Assembly (NCBI RefSeq): GCF_023238625.1
Contig: NZ_CP096670.1
Coordinates: 218,501-282,500 of the forward strand
DNA: 64,000 nucleotides
Source of the DNA: Agarivorans sp. TSD2052
GTDB taxonomy: Bacteria; Pseudomonadota; Gammaproteobacteria; Enterobacterales; Celerinatantimonadaceae
Reading direction: 5' to 3'
Position 1 is the first letter of the stretch; every line of letters starts with the position of its first letter. This document shows positions 44,033 through 54,874 of this stretch, piece after piece. A program made the position numbers and the translations under genes. The notes beneath the pieces are model-generated. The model searched no databases. It was not told the DNA's origin and saw only the letters and a program-made list of their open reading frames with translations.

Positions 44033-46288
44033 TTACTGCGCTGTGCTGGCTACATCTAGAGGGTAGCGGCAGTTTGGAATGCTGGGCGCTGCTACAAATT
44101 CTTGCTGTTTCACTAAGTAGCGACGTGGTGATAAGTAATGATCAAAGCTCACGGCTGGCTGCTCCCATGGGCCATGGATGATATGCGCTAAACGCCAACA
44201 AGGTTGGTCCGAGACAATCAGTTTTAGTTGGTTAAATCGTTGTTTGGCTAGATTTACTTCGCCGGCTAGCGTTAGTTGGTAACGTAGCCCGTTTAGCGGC
44301 TGTGGCGCAATGGTCAGTTTACCTTGTTCTAACTCGGCCTTGAGATTGAGATTAGTTAATTGGGTGATACCTTTTGGCAAGCTATTGGGGGCTTGCCAAA
44401 GTACCGGCCAGCCCATGCTGATGAGCGGGTTAGGGTCTTCGTAGTATTGGCGTGGGCTCTCTATGATTTGGTCAAGCGTCGTCTCTAAATCTGCTCCCGG
44501 TATTTGAATGAGTTGGCTATGGATGTCGACCGACCCATCTATATTGGCACCAAAATCAGTTAATTTTCCACGTAGCTTACCGGCAATTTCTAAGTCACCA
44601 ATTAATTTGAAATCTCTATGGTTAGCCAGCCTACCCAGCGGGCTAATGTCTAGCAGCAGACCTGATAATTCGGCTTGCCAAGGCTTATTTTCTTGATCCA
44701 ATAATACTTGTCCCTGAAGCTCAAATTGGCCTAAGGGCAGTTCGCCATATAAATTAAAATACCCAACTTGCTGTTCGCTACCGATGTCCATGTTTACATG
44801 GCTTAATACTAAACCACGAAAGGCTAGTTCTGGCGCTTCAACAAAAGCTTGGCTGTTAGGTTGCCAAAGCTGTTCTATATTTTGCCATTGCCCCTGTCTA
44901 ATTAACATGAGCTGACGGAGCTCTAGGTTTAAGCCTTCAGCAGAGAACGGTAATTGGTCGACATACGATAATAATTTGACCTGTTTAAGCTCTACTTTTT
45001 CGATGTTAAGCTGCTGTAAGGGGGCTCTAGAGTCTGTTTCCAATGAATCTGTGGATAGATTGTTAACCCAACTGGGCTGGATAGGGATCTCGGTATTGCT
45101 TAGACCTAGCTGGTGAATGGTTAAAGCTTGCTGTTGCCATTGGTAACTGAGCGCAAGGCTTAACTGTCCTTCAAACACTTCACTGCGCAAGGCGGCTAAA
45201 TGTGCACTTCCTTGGGCGATGCTTCCGCTGGCGGTTAGCTGATTAAACTGAATATGGTCAATCCCAAATTCATCAGCGATAAAGGCATAATCCGCTGCGA
45301 TGTGTTGGCTATCGATTGGCCAAGGCGTATCGAGATTTTCGAGTTCACCAGTAAACCGATTTAAAGTGAAGTTATGCCCGCCAATTTGGGCGGCAATGCT
45401 GATTTGATTTAATAGCAAGTTATCCACTCGCACCCTTTCTAGCCAGCTTAGCTCAGGCAAATTGACGCTGAGTGTATTGGACGTTTCTGTTGGTTGCTGG
45501 CTGAGTGCATCTTCATTGGGTAAGTACTCTATTCGGGCATCACTAAAGGCCAACTCACGTATCCGTAGCTGTTTGTTACTGAGCTCTGCTGAGGCGTATA
45601 GTGAACCTTGCAATAGGTCGGCGCCAATATGGTCTATTACCAATTGCTGTTCGGCATAAGCAAGACTTACCTGAGGTAATATGTATTCCTGATTAGGCCC
45701 TACTAGGCGTTGCGCGCTGCTATGTAAATTAAACTGCCAATCTTGTAGCTGTGGCTTGGCCAAATCGATGCGCCAATCTTCGATGGCTAATTCAAAGCGC
45801 TCTAGCTGGTAGCTTTGTTTAGCCTGTTGCCAAGTAAAGTCGCTGTCTTTGATGAACAACTGTTGCACCGTAATGTGATCAAACCAAGGCATGTCAAAGG
45901 CTTGATTATCTTCTGCTTGGCTTACCGGCTTATCACTGTGTTGGAATAACGTCGGGGTAATCGCTATTTGTAAGCGTTCAGCAGAGATAGAGCTAAAGTC
46001 TATACTGCCTTTTAGCATTGGTAGGGCCGCAACCGTCAGCTGGATCTGATCAGCCAATATGGCTGCCTGACCTGATTTCGCCAGTTCTACGCCGTTAACT
46101 TGTAGGCTAAGTGGCTTCTTTAAGGACCAGCTAGAACTTTTATAGGCAAGCTGCCAATCACTTTGTTGGTTGAACCAGTGCAGAAAATCGCTTTTGTAGC
46201 GATCAGGATGAAATGAAAACAAGAAAAAGACCGAGGTTGCCAGTAATAGCAATAAAACAATGGCAAGTAGGTCAAATATGCGTTTCAT
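44033..46288 (-). CDS. AsmA family protein
   Basis: 751 residues with an N-terminal membrane anchor (LLAIVLLLLLATSVFFLFSF) followed at once by the AsmA opening FHPDRYKSDFLHWFNQQSDWQL and a long repeat-rich beta body, with a C-terminal AsmA_2-like part (DLEIAGKLRGKLTDFGANIDGSVDI; LTLAGEVNLAKQRFNQLKLIVSD). Such proteins are anchored in the inner membrane, span the periplasm and are linked to lipid transport or outer-membrane assembly. It ends ten bases from the convergent LysR gene. It lies downstream of arnF behind a palindromic terminator, so it is probably separate from the arn operon. Confidence 0.82.
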   Translation of the reverse strand: MKRIFDLLAIVLLLLLATSVFFLFSFHPDRYKSDFLHWFNQQSDWQLAYKSSSWSLKKPLSLQVNGVELAKSGQAAILADQIQLTVAALPMLKGSIDFSSISAERLQIAITPTLFQHSDKPVSQAEDNQAFDMPWFDHITVQQLFIKDSDFTWQQAKQSYQLERFELAIEDWRIDLAKPQLQDWQFNLHSSAQRLVGPNQEYILPQVSLAYAEQQLVIDHIGADLLQGSLYASAELSNKQLRIRELAFSDARIEYLPNEDALSQQPTETSNTLSVNLPELSWLERVRVDNLLLNQISIAAQIGGHNFTLNRFTGELENLDTPWPIDSQHIAADYAFIADEFGIDHIQFNQLTASGSIAQGSAHLAALRSEVFEGQLSLALSYQWQQQALTIHQLGLSNTEIPIQPSWVNNLSTDSLETDSRAPLQQLNIEKVELKQVKLLSYVDQLPFSAEGLNLELRQLMLIRQGQWQNIEQLWQPNSQAFVEAPELAFRGLVLSHVNMDIGSEQQVGYFNLYGELPLGQFELQGQVLLDQENKPWQAELSGLLLDISPLGRLANHRDFKLIGDLEIAGKLRGKLTDFGANIDGSVDIHSQLIQIPGADLETTLDQIIESPRQYYEDPNPLISMGWPVLWQAPNSLPKGITQLTNLNLKAELEQGKLTIAPQPLNGLRYQLTLAGEVNLAKQRFNQLKLIVSDQPCWRLAHIIHGPWEQPAVSFDHYLSPRRYLVKQQEFVAAPSIPNCRYPLDVASTAQ

Positions 46289-46402
46289 GTTGGCGCAAAC
46301 TCCATGCGACTAATTTATGCGATGTTAATGGGTAGATGATGCAACAATACTTGAGTATTCACACATTTAATAGCGCTAGGCTCACTCCTTTTAGTAAAAG
46401 CC

Positions 46403-46424
46403 CTGACTTTACGCGTAAAGTCAG
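46403..46424 (-). terminator. Palindrome at the end of the arn operon
   Basis: A perfect 22-bp palindrome centred on ACGCGT starts directly after the arnF stop; on the minus strand it is followed by GGGCTTTTACT. Likely the operon's terminator, though the T-run is short. Confidence 0.6.
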
Positions 46425-46850
46425 CTATTCCTTGGCGGTACTTCGGGGAAATACCAAGTATATACCGGCTAAGATAAACACAATGCCAAGGGCTTTAATC
46501 CAGCTAAACTGTTCGCCTATCCACGGTAACGCTATCGCTGCAAAATACACGATCACGTAACTTAAACTTAGCAAAGGGTAAGCGACCGATAAGGCTAAGC
46601 GTTTTAAGGCTATTACCCAACATAACATTGAAAGTGCATAAAACACTAATCCTGCAAACACGCTAAAATAATAGGGTAAATAGCGGCTAAGTAGCTCACT
46701 ATAACGTTGTAGCTGCCATAGTTCGCTGACCTCAGGAAAGTGTAAATTGAGTTGGCTCATACCCCATTTCATGGCGAGTTGGGCTAGTGAGATAAACATA
46801 ACACTCAGTAGCGCCAAGGCCACGCTTTTAGGCTGCGTTCTTAAAACCAT
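46425..46850 (-). CDS. arnF: Ara4N-phosphoundecaprenol flippase subunit ArnF
   Basis: 141 residues from ATG 46850, overlapping the arnE stop by ten bases. Four membrane helices of the small multidrug resistance/EamA type, with [15 protein letters not shown] near the start and [13 protein letters not shown], typical of ArnF. With ArnE it is thought to move 4-amino-4-deoxy-L-arabinose-phosphoundecaprenol to the periplasmic face. Somewhat longer than E. coli ArnF (128) at the C-terminus. Last gene of the operon. Confidence 0.9.
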   Translation of the reverse strand: MVLRTQPKSVALALLSVMFISLAQLAMKWGMSQLNLHFPEVSELWQLQRYSELLSRYLPYYFSVFAGLVFYALSMLCWVIALKRLALSVAYPLLSLSYVIVYFAAIALPWIGEQFSWIKALGIVFILAGIYLVFPRSTAKE

Positions 46851-47200
46851 TGGCTTACTCCACCAAGAATGGCAACACCAAGCACGATGAAGGCCACACC
46901 AAGCCATTGGCGTCGACTGACGTCTTCATTAAATACCCATTTTGATACCAGTAGCATGATGACAAAGTTACTGCTGAGCAAGGGGTAAGCGACTGATACG
47001 TCCCATTGGCTTAGTACACCTAACCAAAAAACGGCCCCTAAGCCTAAAAAAATAATGCCCAGCAATAAAGGTTTACAGAGTAATTTCTGGCGAGTACTTA
47101 AATTGGGTTCGGCAGTAAACAATAGCGCCGCTCGCTTTTGCCAGTATTGGCTCAGCGAGCTACAAGATATTGAGGCGATAACTAACAACCAACTTATCAT
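46841..47200 (-). CDS. arnE: Ara4N-phosphoundecaprenol flippase subunit ArnE
   Basis: 119 residues (E. coli 111), four membrane helices: [15 protein letters not shown] at the start, then [28 protein letters not shown] and a C-terminal helix, the SMR-like ArnE pattern. Forms the flippase with ArnF. Its ATG is one base after the arnT stop, so translation is coupled. Confidence 0.92.
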   Translation of the reverse strand: MISWLLVIASISCSSLSQYWQKRAALLFTAEPNLSTRQKLLCKPLLLGIIFLGLGAVFWLGVLSQWDVSVAYPLLSSNFVIMLLVSKWVFNEDVSRRQWLGVAFIVLGVAILGGVSQWF

Positions 47201-47201
47201 G

Positions 47202-48851
47202 TTATTGGTTTAATGCTTGATAATACAACACCGTATAACGGCCTTTCTCGATGCGTTGGTCGGTCTCTGGTAAGCCGTTACCCATATTAGGTTTATCGCG
47301 GAAATAGATCATCACCGGAGCTTGCTGGCGCTGTTGTTCGATAAAAGCGGCTAATTGTTTAGTTTCAATAAAGCGGTGTTGTGCGTCAGGGTACTCCAGC
47401 CCGTAACGCACCTCGCCTTTTTGACCGACTAAGTAAACATCTGCCCGCTTAAAATACCAATTGAAGGCCGACATAGTATCGGGGTAGTCGGCAACCAAAA
47501 CAGTATTTGGCTCAACTAAGTGGGATACCTGCTGCATGAATTTTGCCGGCATCTTCGAGTAAATACTAACATTAGGAAAGGTTGCCCAAGCCAACATAAA
47601 TAGGCCTAGAGGCATCAACATGTAGCTGGCTACCTTGCCATTTAAGCTATTGGCTTTTAAAGCGACAAAGGCCATCGCTGACCAAAAGGCAAAGATGCTA
47701 AATAGCAGCCATGGGCGGTAAGCTTCCTCGGCGTCTAATGGCAGTTTGCCGGCGTAATGCAATACCAAGGTAGTAACGGCTAGTAGTGCAAAGAAAACTG
47801 CATTTAACCAGCTTCCCCACTTCAAACCTTTACAAGATTTGGCAAAAGCCTGTTGAATACCAAAAGCAAACAAGATAGCGAGTGGTGCCATTATTGGCAA
47901 AATATAGGTAGCGAGTTTGCCCTTAGCCATGGAGAAGAATAACAGCGGTAATATGGCCCACAATAAAGCGTAGCGTAACAAGGGAGAATGCATTTGCCCT
48001 TTTAAGTGACCAATTGCACTGGGCGACCAAAATAACCAAGGCAAAACGCCAGCGGCTAAGAATGGCAGGTAGTACCAAACTGGCGCTGAGTGCTGGGCGT
48101 TATCTGCAGCAAAACGCTGAATATGCTCAATCCAAAAGAAGTAATGCCAGTAGTCTGGTTCTGCGGCATGGATCGCTAAAGCCCAAGGCAAACAGGTTAA
48201 TAGGGCAAACAACATGACCCACCAACCCCACTTTAAAATGGCGGTAAGTTGCTTGGTCCAAAGCATATAAGGCACCACGACAATGACTGGCAAGGCTAGC
48301 GCCAAGAAGCCTTTAGTGAGCACCGCACAGCCACAATAAAAACCGGCTAGGCCATAATACTTGGCGCGTTGCTGAGCTTGTTCACTGCGAATAGCGAAAT
48401 AGAAAGCGGTGAAACTGGCAGTGAGCCAAAGATTAAGCATGCTGTCTAATACACTATAGGTGCCCACTCCCGACACCATAAACATGCTTAAATAAATGCC
48501 TGAGCTTAACCATGCCACTGGCCGAGAAGCAAACCGTGCAAGTAGCAAGAAAATACAGAAGGCTGCGCCTAAGGCACTAAAGGCTGACGCCGCACGTACT
48601 GCAAAATTAGTCTCACCAAATACCAACTGTGATACGGCATTCATCCAGTAGCCCATGACGGGCTTTTCAAAATAGCGTAGATCATTAAAACGCGGTACAA
48701 CCCAGTCACCACTGGCCACCATTTCGCGTGATATCTCAGCGTAACGCAATTCGTCAGGCGACCATAAATCGCGTAAACCTAAGGGTAATAAGTACAGAAT
48801 GATGAAGAAAATCGGTACCCAAGTGGCTAGGTTAATTCGTAAGTGGCGCAT
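47202..48851 (-). CDS. arnT: Lipid A aminoarabinose transferase ArnT
   Basis: 549 residues (E. coli 550). A GT-C/PMT-type polytopic membrane protein: first periplasmic loop with [19 protein letters not shown] and [11 protein letters not shown], twelve or so helices, and a C-terminal soluble part ([20 protein letters not shown]). It transfers Ara4N from undecaprenyl phosphate to lipid A in the periplasmic leaflet, giving resistance to polymyxin-type peptides. Placed between arnD and arnE as in E. coli. Confidence 0.95.
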   Translation of the reverse strand: MRHLRINLATWVPIFFIILYLLPLGLRDLWSPDELRYAEISREMVASGDWVVPRFNDLRYFEKPVMGYWMNAVSQLVFGETNFAVRAASAFSALGAAFCIFLLLARFASRPVAWLSSGIYLSMFMVSGVGTYSVLDSMLNLWLTASFTAFYFAIRSEQAQQRAKYYGLAGFYCGCAVLTKGFLALALPVIVVVPYMLWTKQLTAILKWGWWVMLFALLTCLPWALAIHAAEPDYWHYFFWIEHIQRFAADNAQHSAPVWYYLPFLAAGVLPWLFWSPSAIGHLKGQMHSPLLRYALLWAILPLLFFSMAKGKLATYILPIMAPLAILFAFGIQQAFAKSCKGLKWGSWLNAVFFALLAVTTLVLHYAGKLPLDAEEAYRPWLLFSIFAFWSAMAFVALKANSLNGKVASYMLMPLGLFMLAWATFPNVSIYSKMPAKFMQQVSHLVEPNTVLVADYPDTMSAFNWYFKRADVYLVGQKGEVRYGLEYPDAQHRFIETKQLAAFIEQQRQQAPVMIYFRDKPNMGNGLPETDQRIEKGRYTVLYYQALNQ

Positions 48852-48863
48852 GTTTATCCTGGT

Positions 48864-49778
48864 TTAACTCGGTTGAGATCGAATCGTTGACGCTTGATGG
48901 CTTAGCCAGCCCTCGCGTCCGTCCATTTCTATATTAATAATGCTGTCTTTGGGCCAGTTTACGTAATCTTGGTCAAGTAAGTCACAAAGCGGCACAAACT
49001 CAATACCTTGTTGTTTACTGGCAATAATTAGCTGTTCAAACATCTCGGCGCAAACAATGCCTTCTACTTCGGCGTGAATGGTATACACATTCAAAGCATC
49101 GGCTTTAATTCGGCTAATAATGGCTTGGTTATAATTGCTTTCGTCTATCCCGTCTTGGCCAATTAGCTCATCGTAGGTAGGGAGGGTCACAGGGATCTGT
49201 GGTGCCATGCCTGGTTTAGGGACGAAAATCGACTCACCGCGGCAATCACTGTTATAACGAAAGGGAAAAGCTTCCTTTTCATCTAGGGTTGTTTCGGTAC
49301 AACGCCAACCTGCCACCGCACTGCACTGAACATCTTTACTGGTTATATCAGCCAGTAATTGATAGCCCTTACGGATTTCATTCGCCAGCTCAGCTGGCGA
49401 CATGCTATCGGTTTTCATCTGCCATTTATGATGATCCCAAGCATGCAACCCCACTTCATGACCGGCTTGGTCGGTATCTTTGATCACCGACGCGAGTTTC
49501 TTGCCGATCACCGGGCCTGGCCAAAACGTACCGCGAAAAATAATGTCCCAGCCGTAAAGGCTAGCCGCTTTAGAACGGAGCATTTTCTTCAAAAAGGCTG
49601 GACGCAGAAGGCGCCAAATATGGCGCCCCATGTTGTCGGGTCCAACGGTGAAGAAAAATGACGACTTAATGTTGTGGCGTTGAAAAATGTCTAATAACTT
49701 GGGCACGCCTAAACGCGTGCCACGAAAGGTATCTACATCTATTCTTAAGCCTACTTTAATCGTATCTTTCGAACTCAT
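48864..49778 (-). CDS. arnD: 4-deoxy-4-formamido-L-arabinose-phosphoundecaprenol deformylase ArnD
   Basis: 304 residues (E. coli 296) of the polysaccharide-deacetylase (NodB) family: metal-binding opening GLRIDVDTFRGT, VGLHAWDHHKWQ (HxxxH) and YTIHAEVEG. It removes the formyl group from the lipid-linked sugar on the cytoplasmic face, committing it to the flippase. Starts three bases after arnA. Confidence 0.95.
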   Translation of the reverse strand: MSSKDTIKVGLRIDVDTFRGTRLGVPKLLDIFQRHNIKSSFFFTVGPDNMGRHIWRLLRPAFLKKMLRSKAASLYGWDIIFRGTFWPGPVIGKKLASVIKDTDQAGHEVGLHAWDHHKWQMKTDSMSPAELANEIRKGYQLLADITSKDVQCSAVAGWRCTETTLDEKEAFPFRYNSDCRGESIFVPKPGMAPQIPVTLPTYDELIGQDGIDESNYNQAIISRIKADALNVYTIHAEVEGIVCAEMFEQLIIASKQQGIEFVPLCDLLDQDYVNWPKDSIINIEMDGREGWLSHQASTIRSQPS

Positions 49779-49780
49779 TA

Positions 49781-51757
49781 TTACTCGTCTACGGCCGTTT
49801 TTAAGAAGAAGTCTAAAGTCTCTTCAATGGTATCTTCCATCATAATGGTCGGTTCCCAGTCTAGTAGACGCTTAGCATTGCGAATACTTGGGCGACGGTG
49901 TTGTACGTCTTGGTAACCATCACCATAGAAGGTTTTACTTTCTACTAAGTGATAGCCGGCAAACGGTGGGAATTTTTCACGCAGCGGGTGAGCGTCAAAT
50001 TTATCGACTAAGGTTTCAGCCATCTGTTTGATGCTAGCTTCGTTGTCTGGTGAACCAATGTTAATGATTTGACCATCACACAAACCATCTTTGTTCTCAA
50101 TAATACGGAATAAGGCTTCAATCGCTTCAGAGATATCAGTAAAACAGCGTTTTTGCTCGCCGCCATCAATCAGCTTAATCGGTGTACCTTCCACTAAGTT
50201 TAGAATTAGCTGAGTAATGGCGCGACTAGAACCAACACGGGCTGAGTTTAAGCTGTCTAAGCGCGGGCCCATCCAGTTAAACGGACGGAACAAGGTGAAT
50301 TTTAGGTTGTCTTTCTTGCCGTATGCCCAAATCACTCGGTCTAATAACTGCTTCGACGTTGAGTAGATCCAACGTTGGCGGTTAATTGGGCCGGTGATTA
50401 GCGGAGAGGTATCTTCGTTAAACTCTTCATCGGTACACATGCCGTATACTTCAGAAGTTGAAGGGAAGATAATGCGCTTATTGTATTTCACACATTCGCG
50501 AACAATTTTCAGGTTCTCTTCAAAGTCCAACTCAAATACACGTAAAGGGTTACGGGTGTATTCAATCGGTGTAGCAATCGCTACCAGCGGTAATACGATG
50601 TCACATTTCTTAATGTGGTATTCAATCCATTCGCTATGAATGGTGATATCACCTTCAACGAAATGAAAGTCAGGATGGTCTAAGTGCTGCTCAATTTGAT
50701 TAGCGCTCATGTCCATGGCGTAGATTTCGTATTTACCGTCATCTAATAGACGTTTGGTTAGGTGGTTACCAATGAAACCATTAGCACCCAAAATCAGGAC
50801 TTTTTGGCGTTTTTTAGCGGCGATAATAGCACTGGCTTGAGGACCAAAACGCATACCTGCTACCAGGTGCATTTCGCTGGCTAATTGCTCTCCGTTTAAG
50901 TACAAACCACTTTCGGCCTGACCTGCGGTCACGACGATAGAGCCCTGAGTACAAGCAATGGTTAGCGGCGAAGTAGCCACAATAGTACCAGGGGTTGCAT
51001 CGTAATTTTGTTCGCTGGTGGCCATGCTCCAGAAAATTACCTTACGCTCACCTAAAAAGGTAAAGGCGCCAGGGAAGGGTTCTGTTACCGCACGGCACAG
51101 GTTGAAAATCGTTTGGGCACTGTCGGCCCACTTAATTTCACCATCTGCTGGGGTGCGACGTCCAAACACGGTGGCTTGGCTTTCATCTTGTGGCGTTAGG
51201 GTATGCGTACCGGCAACAATTGCAGGAACGGTTTTAGCTAACAATTGACTACTTAGTTGGGTTAGTCGGCTATGCAAAGTGGCTGCGGTGTCATCTAGCG
51301 CAATACTTAATTTGTCTTGAGCGACAATGTCGCCGGCATCGGCTTTCGCTGTCATTGCATGCAAGGTGACGCCGGTTTCAGTTTCACCTTTTACCAAGGC
51401 CCAGTTTACGGGCGCGCGTCCACGATAAGCTGGTAGTAGCGAGCCATGTAGATTAAAGCCACCCTTAGGCGCAATATCTAGCAAAGCCTGGCTGATCATT
51501 GAACGGTAGTAGAACGAGAAGAATACATCTGGCTGCATCGCCTTGATTTTCTCTATCCACAGAGGGTGGTTCACATCTTCAGGTGCAAACACTGCAATAC
51601 CGTTGCGTGCGGCCAATTTAGCCACTGAATCAAAAAATACGTTTTCATTGCTGTCATCTAGGTGAGTAAATACGGCGGCGATGTCTACACCCGCATCTAG
51701 AAGACTTTGAATACCAGCACAACCAATGTTGTGATAGGCGAAAACCACTGCTTTCAT
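49781..51757 (-). CDS. arnA: Bifunctional UDP-Ara4N formyltransferase/UDP-glucuronate dehydrogenase ArnA
   Basis: 658 residues from ATG 51757 (E. coli 660), with AAGGAAT upstream; a longer upstream start is rejected. N-terminal formyltransferase with [16 protein letters not shown] and DAGDI; C-terminal dehydrogenase/decarboxylase with GANGFIGNH Rossmann motif, PSTSEVYG and YSTSK (Tyr-x3-Lys). It makes UDP-Ara4O from UDP-glucuronate and formylates the ArnB product. The UDP-glucose dehydrogenase gene (ugd) that feeds it is not in this window. Confidence 0.96.
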   Translation of the reverse strand: MKAVVFAYHNIGCAGIQSLLDAGVDIAAVFTHLDDSNENVFFDSVAKLAARNGIAVFAPEDVNHPLWIEKIKAMQPDVFFSFYYRSMISQALLDIAPKGGFNLHGSLLPAYRGRAPVNWALVKGETETGVTLHAMTAKADAGDIVAQDKLSIALDDTAATLHSRLTQLSSQLLAKTVPAIVAGTHTLTPQDESQATVFGRRTPADGEIKWADSAQTIFNLCRAVTEPFPGAFTFLGERKVIFWSMATSEQNYDATPGTIVATSPLTIACTQGSIVVTAGQAESGLYLNGEQLASEMHLVAGMRFGPQASAIIAAKKRQKVLILGANGFIGNHLTKRLLDDGKYEIYAMDMSANQIEQHLDHPDFHFVEGDITIHSEWIEYHIKKCDIVLPLVAIATPIEYTRNPLRVFELDFEENLKIVRECVKYNKRIIFPSTSEVYGMCTDEEFNEDTSPLITGPINRQRWIYSTSKQLLDRVIWAYGKKDNLKFTLFRPFNWMGPRLDSLNSARVGSSRAITQLILNLVEGTPIKLIDGGEQKRCFTDISEAIEALFRIIENKDGLCDGQIINIGSPDNEASIKQMAETLVDKFDAHPLREKFPPFAGYHLVESKTFYGDGYQDVQHRRPSIRNAKRLLDWEPTIMMEDTIEETLDFFLKTAVDE

Positions 51758-51786
51758 GGGATATTCCTTAAAGTTATTGGTCAAGC

Positions 51787-52794
51787 TTAGCTTTCGCTAG
51801 GCGATGACTTGGATTCGTTGGATGTACGGGCCTGTTGGGTTGCTTCTCCTACTAAAACGTCTTGTACGTAGTAGCGAGGGCGGGCCCTGACATCGGAATA
51901 AATTCGGCCAATATACTCACCGAGTAAGCCTAAACCGACAAATTGCGCACCAATAAAGATGAATAAGATCGCGAATAAGGGGAATACCCCATCTACGCCC
52001 CACTCTGCGCCATAAAGTAAGCGCATAGCCAGCAAAATTAGACCAAACAAGCTGCCTAAAGCGGCAATAGCACCGCCCACAAGGCTTAGCATTCTTAGAG
52101 GCGCGGTAGTCATACTGGTCAGTAAATCAAACATCAGGTTGATTAAACCTAATACATTGTACTTTGACTCACCTTGCTGGCGTTCACTGTGTTCTACATC
52201 GATTTCTACGGTATGGCGAGCAAAACCATTCGCCAAAATAGGAATGAAGGTACTGCGCTCGTGGCACTGCAGCATAGCATCAACAACATGGCGACGATAA
52301 GCACGTAACATGCAGCCATAGTCGTTCATCTCAACGCCAGTAGATCGCTTGACTATTTTGTTGATTAGCATTGACGGGTAGCGACGTAAGCGGCTGTCTT
52401 GGCGATTTTTACGCACTGTACCGACTGAGTCATAACCTTCTTCTGCTTTTGCCACCAAGTTAGGGATTTCTTCAGGAGGGTTTTGTAAATCGGCATCGAG
52501 GGTAACGATCAAATCACCGCGAACGTGCTCAAACCCGGCCATTATGGCGTTATGTTGGCCGTAGTTACGGTTTAGGATAATACCGACAATGTGACTGCCT
52601 TCATTGGCTGATGCGGCTTCAATAATGTCTGCGCTATTATCTTTACTGCCATCATCAACCAGCAAAACTTCATAGTCTTTGCCCATGGTGTCTGCTGCAG
52701 CGCAGGTGCGTTCGATCAGCTCTTGTAAACTGTCGGCTTCGTTATATACCGGAATGACGATAGATACGAAGTTTATCTGTTGCTTATGCCTCAT
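51787..52794 (-). CDS. arnC: Undecaprenyl-phosphate Ara4FN transferase ArnC
   Basis: 335 residues (E. coli 322) of glycosyltransferase family 2: [41 protein letters not shown], a RQQGESKY-like [10 protein letters not shown] segment and two C-terminal membrane helices ([28 protein letters not shown]). Transfers formylated Ara4N from UDP to undecaprenyl phosphate. ATG 52794 overlaps the end of arnB by 11 bases; a TTG four codons earlier is possible. A C-terminal serine-rich tail is extra. Confidence 0.94.
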   Translation of the reverse strand: MRHKQQINFVSIVIPVYNEADSLQELIERTCAAADTMGKDYEVLLVDDGSKDNSADIIEAASANEGSHIVGIILNRNYGQHNAIMAGFEHVRGDLIVTLDADLQNPPEEIPNLVAKAEEGYDSVGTVRKNRQDSRLRRYPSMLINKIVKRSTGVEMNDYGCMLRAYRRHVVDAMLQCHERSTFIPILANGFARHTVEIDVEHSERQQGESKYNVLGLINLMFDLLTSMTTAPLRMLSLVGGAIAALGSLFGLILLAMRLLYGAEWGVDGVFPLFAILFIFIGAQFVGLGLLGEYIGRIYSDVRARPRYYVQDVLVGEATQQARTSNESKSSPSES

Positions 52795-53959
52795 GAAGGG
52801 TACCAATAAAGTTAGTTATAGCCGCTACCACTCTTTCAACATCGCTTAGCTGCATGTCTGGGAACAGTGGTAATGAGCAAATTCGTTGACTGTTAAACTC
52901 AGTATTGTTCAGATCTGGGTTTATTGCGCCAAAACGTGTTTGATAATTTTCGCGATAGTATTTTTGACTATGGCAGGCTTTAAAGTGAATGCCTGCACCT
53001 ATATCAACTTGTTTTAGCATACTAATCAGTTGATCACGGTCGAAACCACAAATACTAGGTTCTACTCTTACTATCATTAAATGCCAGCAGTGAGTATGCG
53101 GGTAATCCGGAATACTCAGAGGGCTAATTCCATCAACCGTACTCAACAACTGCCGATAGTGGGCCACCAAATTTTGCCGCTGCTTAGTGATTTGCGCTAA
53201 GCGTTGCATTTGGCCTAGCCCCAGTACAGCGCAAATATCGGGCATGTTGTACTTATAGCCGGGTTCTATCACCTCGGCCTGAGGTGCACGACCGTGGGTT
53301 TCCCGATCAAAGGCATCTACCCCTAAACCATGAAACTTGAGTCGGCGGATCCTGTCGGCTAACTGCCCATCGTTGGTGGTGAATATGCCGCCTTCAGCGG
53401 TTGTCACGTTTTTGATTGCATGCAAAGAAAAAATACAGTGACCTGTTTTACCAATAGGGCGGCCTTTATATTCACAACCAATTGCATGGGCTGCATCTTC
53501 GACCACTGGTATATTGAAACGTTCCGCTAACGCGTAAATAGCATCCAGATCAAGTGGAGCACCAGCATAATGCACCGGTACAATCAGTTTGGTGTTGTCG
53601 GTGATAAGTGCTTCTATACGATCGGCGGTGGTCATCAAGGTATCGGCATCGACATCGACAAATACCGGCTTAGCGCCCATTAGCGTAATTAGATTTACCG
53701 TAGATACCCAAGTCATCGAAGGCGTAATTACTTCGTCGCCGGGGCCAATGCCTAGAGCAACTAAAGTAAGGTGTAAACCCGCGGTGGCACTGCTTAAAGC
53801 AACGGCATGTTCTGCGCCCGTATAGTCTTTTATCGCCGTTTCTAGCTCGGCGTTTTTCGGCCCCGTGGTTATCCACCCTGATTTTAGTACGTCAACTACA
53901 GCATCGATTTCTTGCTGCTCAATAGCTGGGCGACTTAAGGGTAAAAATGTTTGATTCAT
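52784..53959 (-). CDS. arnB: UDP-Ara4O aminotransferase ArnB
   Basis: 391 residues (E. coli 379-385) of the DegT/DnrJ/EryC1 family: PALSRP-like [47 protein letters not shown] and the PLP-binding lysine in [13 protein letters not shown]. It makes UDP-Ara4N from the ArnA product and glutamate. First gene of the operon; start ATG 53959 with GGATAAG upstream. The arnBCADTEF order is complete and matches E. coli. Confidence 0.95.
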   Translation of the reverse strand: MNQTFLPLSRPAIEQQEIDAVVDVLKSGWITTGPKNAELETAIKDYTGAEHAVALSSATAGLHLTLVALGIGPGDEVITPSMTWVSTVNLITLMGAKPVFVDVDADTLMTTADRIEALITDNTKLIVPVHYAGAPLDLDAIYALAERFNIPVVEDAAHAIGCEYKGRPIGKTGHCIFSLHAIKNVTTAEGGIFTTNDGQLADRIRRLKFHGLGVDAFDRETHGRAPQAEVIEPGYKYNMPDICAVLGLGQMQRLAQITKQRQNLVAHYRQLLSTVDGISPLSIPDYPHTHCWHLMIVRVEPSICGFDRDQLISMLKQVDIGAGIHFKACHSQKYYRENYQTRFGAINPDLNNTEFNSQRICSLPLFPDMQLSDVERVVAAITNFIGTLHEA

Positions 53960-54395
53960 TATTCAGTCAGCTTATCCATACCAAAGTGCTGCAAATTCTA
54001 CCCGTGCAAGGGCGTGAATGAAAGGATGAATACCGCTGTTATGCGGTCTTTCAGTAAAAAGGTTAATTTCTGTAAGTGTTTGTTGTATTTCGCTTCTCTT
54101 AGCATGTTTTAGGCGACTTCGTGTGACGCGTCGTTTACTAAAAATATCCACATAAAGTGAGCTGTTCAGCGGTTGAGCTTAGGTGTAAAAAAACGGGCCG
54201 CAGGGGGAAATCGGTTGTTGCATTGAGTGAAACAATGCGGGCCATCAGCACGGGTTAATCAACTTATCAGGCCATGTAACAATGCTCATATAAAGCGTGT
54301 TTCTCTGCTTTCGTTACGCTTTACCTCATCATCCAAGTGAGTTGATAGGTAAAACTCGGTTTTGAATAGGCATTTATTGCTAAAGGTAAATATCA
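53960..54395. other. Gene-free gap between arnB and a small secreted protein gene
   Basis: About 436 bases that must carry the arn operon promoter (minus) and the promoter of the 54396 gene (plus). I looked for PmrA-type (CTTAAT repeats) and PhoP-type (GTTTA repeats) boxes and saw no convincing pair. No frames of note. Confidence 0.5.
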
Positions 54396-54782
54396 ATGAA
54401 AAAGTTAACCATTCTAGCGCTTGCTGCTACCACCGCGTTGGCCTCTATGTCGGCTTCCGCTAAGCAACCTGAACTTGAACAGCTGCAGGCCGGAGCAGAG
54501 CTTGCAAATAGCAGTGCTCGCTGCCTAGCTGCTCATGCTTATATTAATGATAAAGATGAACGTGAAGCGTTGTTGCAAATGATCGCCAACATGCCGGACC
54601 AGCGGATCAATCGCGAGTCTATTGGGTTTATGACAGTGTTAAGTTATGCCTTGGGAGAAGCTTCAATGGGCTTGCATGCGGTAGAGCATGATAGCGGTAA
54701 AGAAGAAGCGCGGGCTATGGCTCAAGTGGTGTACGACAACAACCATTGTAACATTGAGGAAGTATTGCGTAGCGTTGGGTAG
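54396..54782 (+). CDS. Small periplasmic protein, unknown
   Basis: 128 residues with a clear signal peptide (ALAATTALASMSASA, cleavage about residue 22) and a helical, acidic mature part with two cysteines (ARCLAAH and NHCNIEE) that could form a disulfide in the periplasm. AAAGG lies before the ATG. No family recognised. It stands alone between the arn operon and glpD, convergent with glpD. Confidence 0.65.
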   Translation: MKKLTILALAATTALASMSASAKQPELEQLQAGAELANSSARCLAAHAYINDKDEREALLQMIANMPDQRINRESIGFMTVLSYALGEASMGLHAVEHDSGKEEARAMAQVVYDNNHCNIEEVLRSVG

Positions 54783-54874
54783 GGCGGTACTTCTGAGGCT
54801 AAGCACAGGCCGCTTGCAGAGGGCATCTCTACAAGCGGTATTCAATAGTTACAACCAAGCTGTTCTAAGGCGTG

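Noticed and set aside
53960-54395. PmrA or PhoP box upstream of arnB
   Set aside because: Only scattered half-site-like words; no pair with right spacing.
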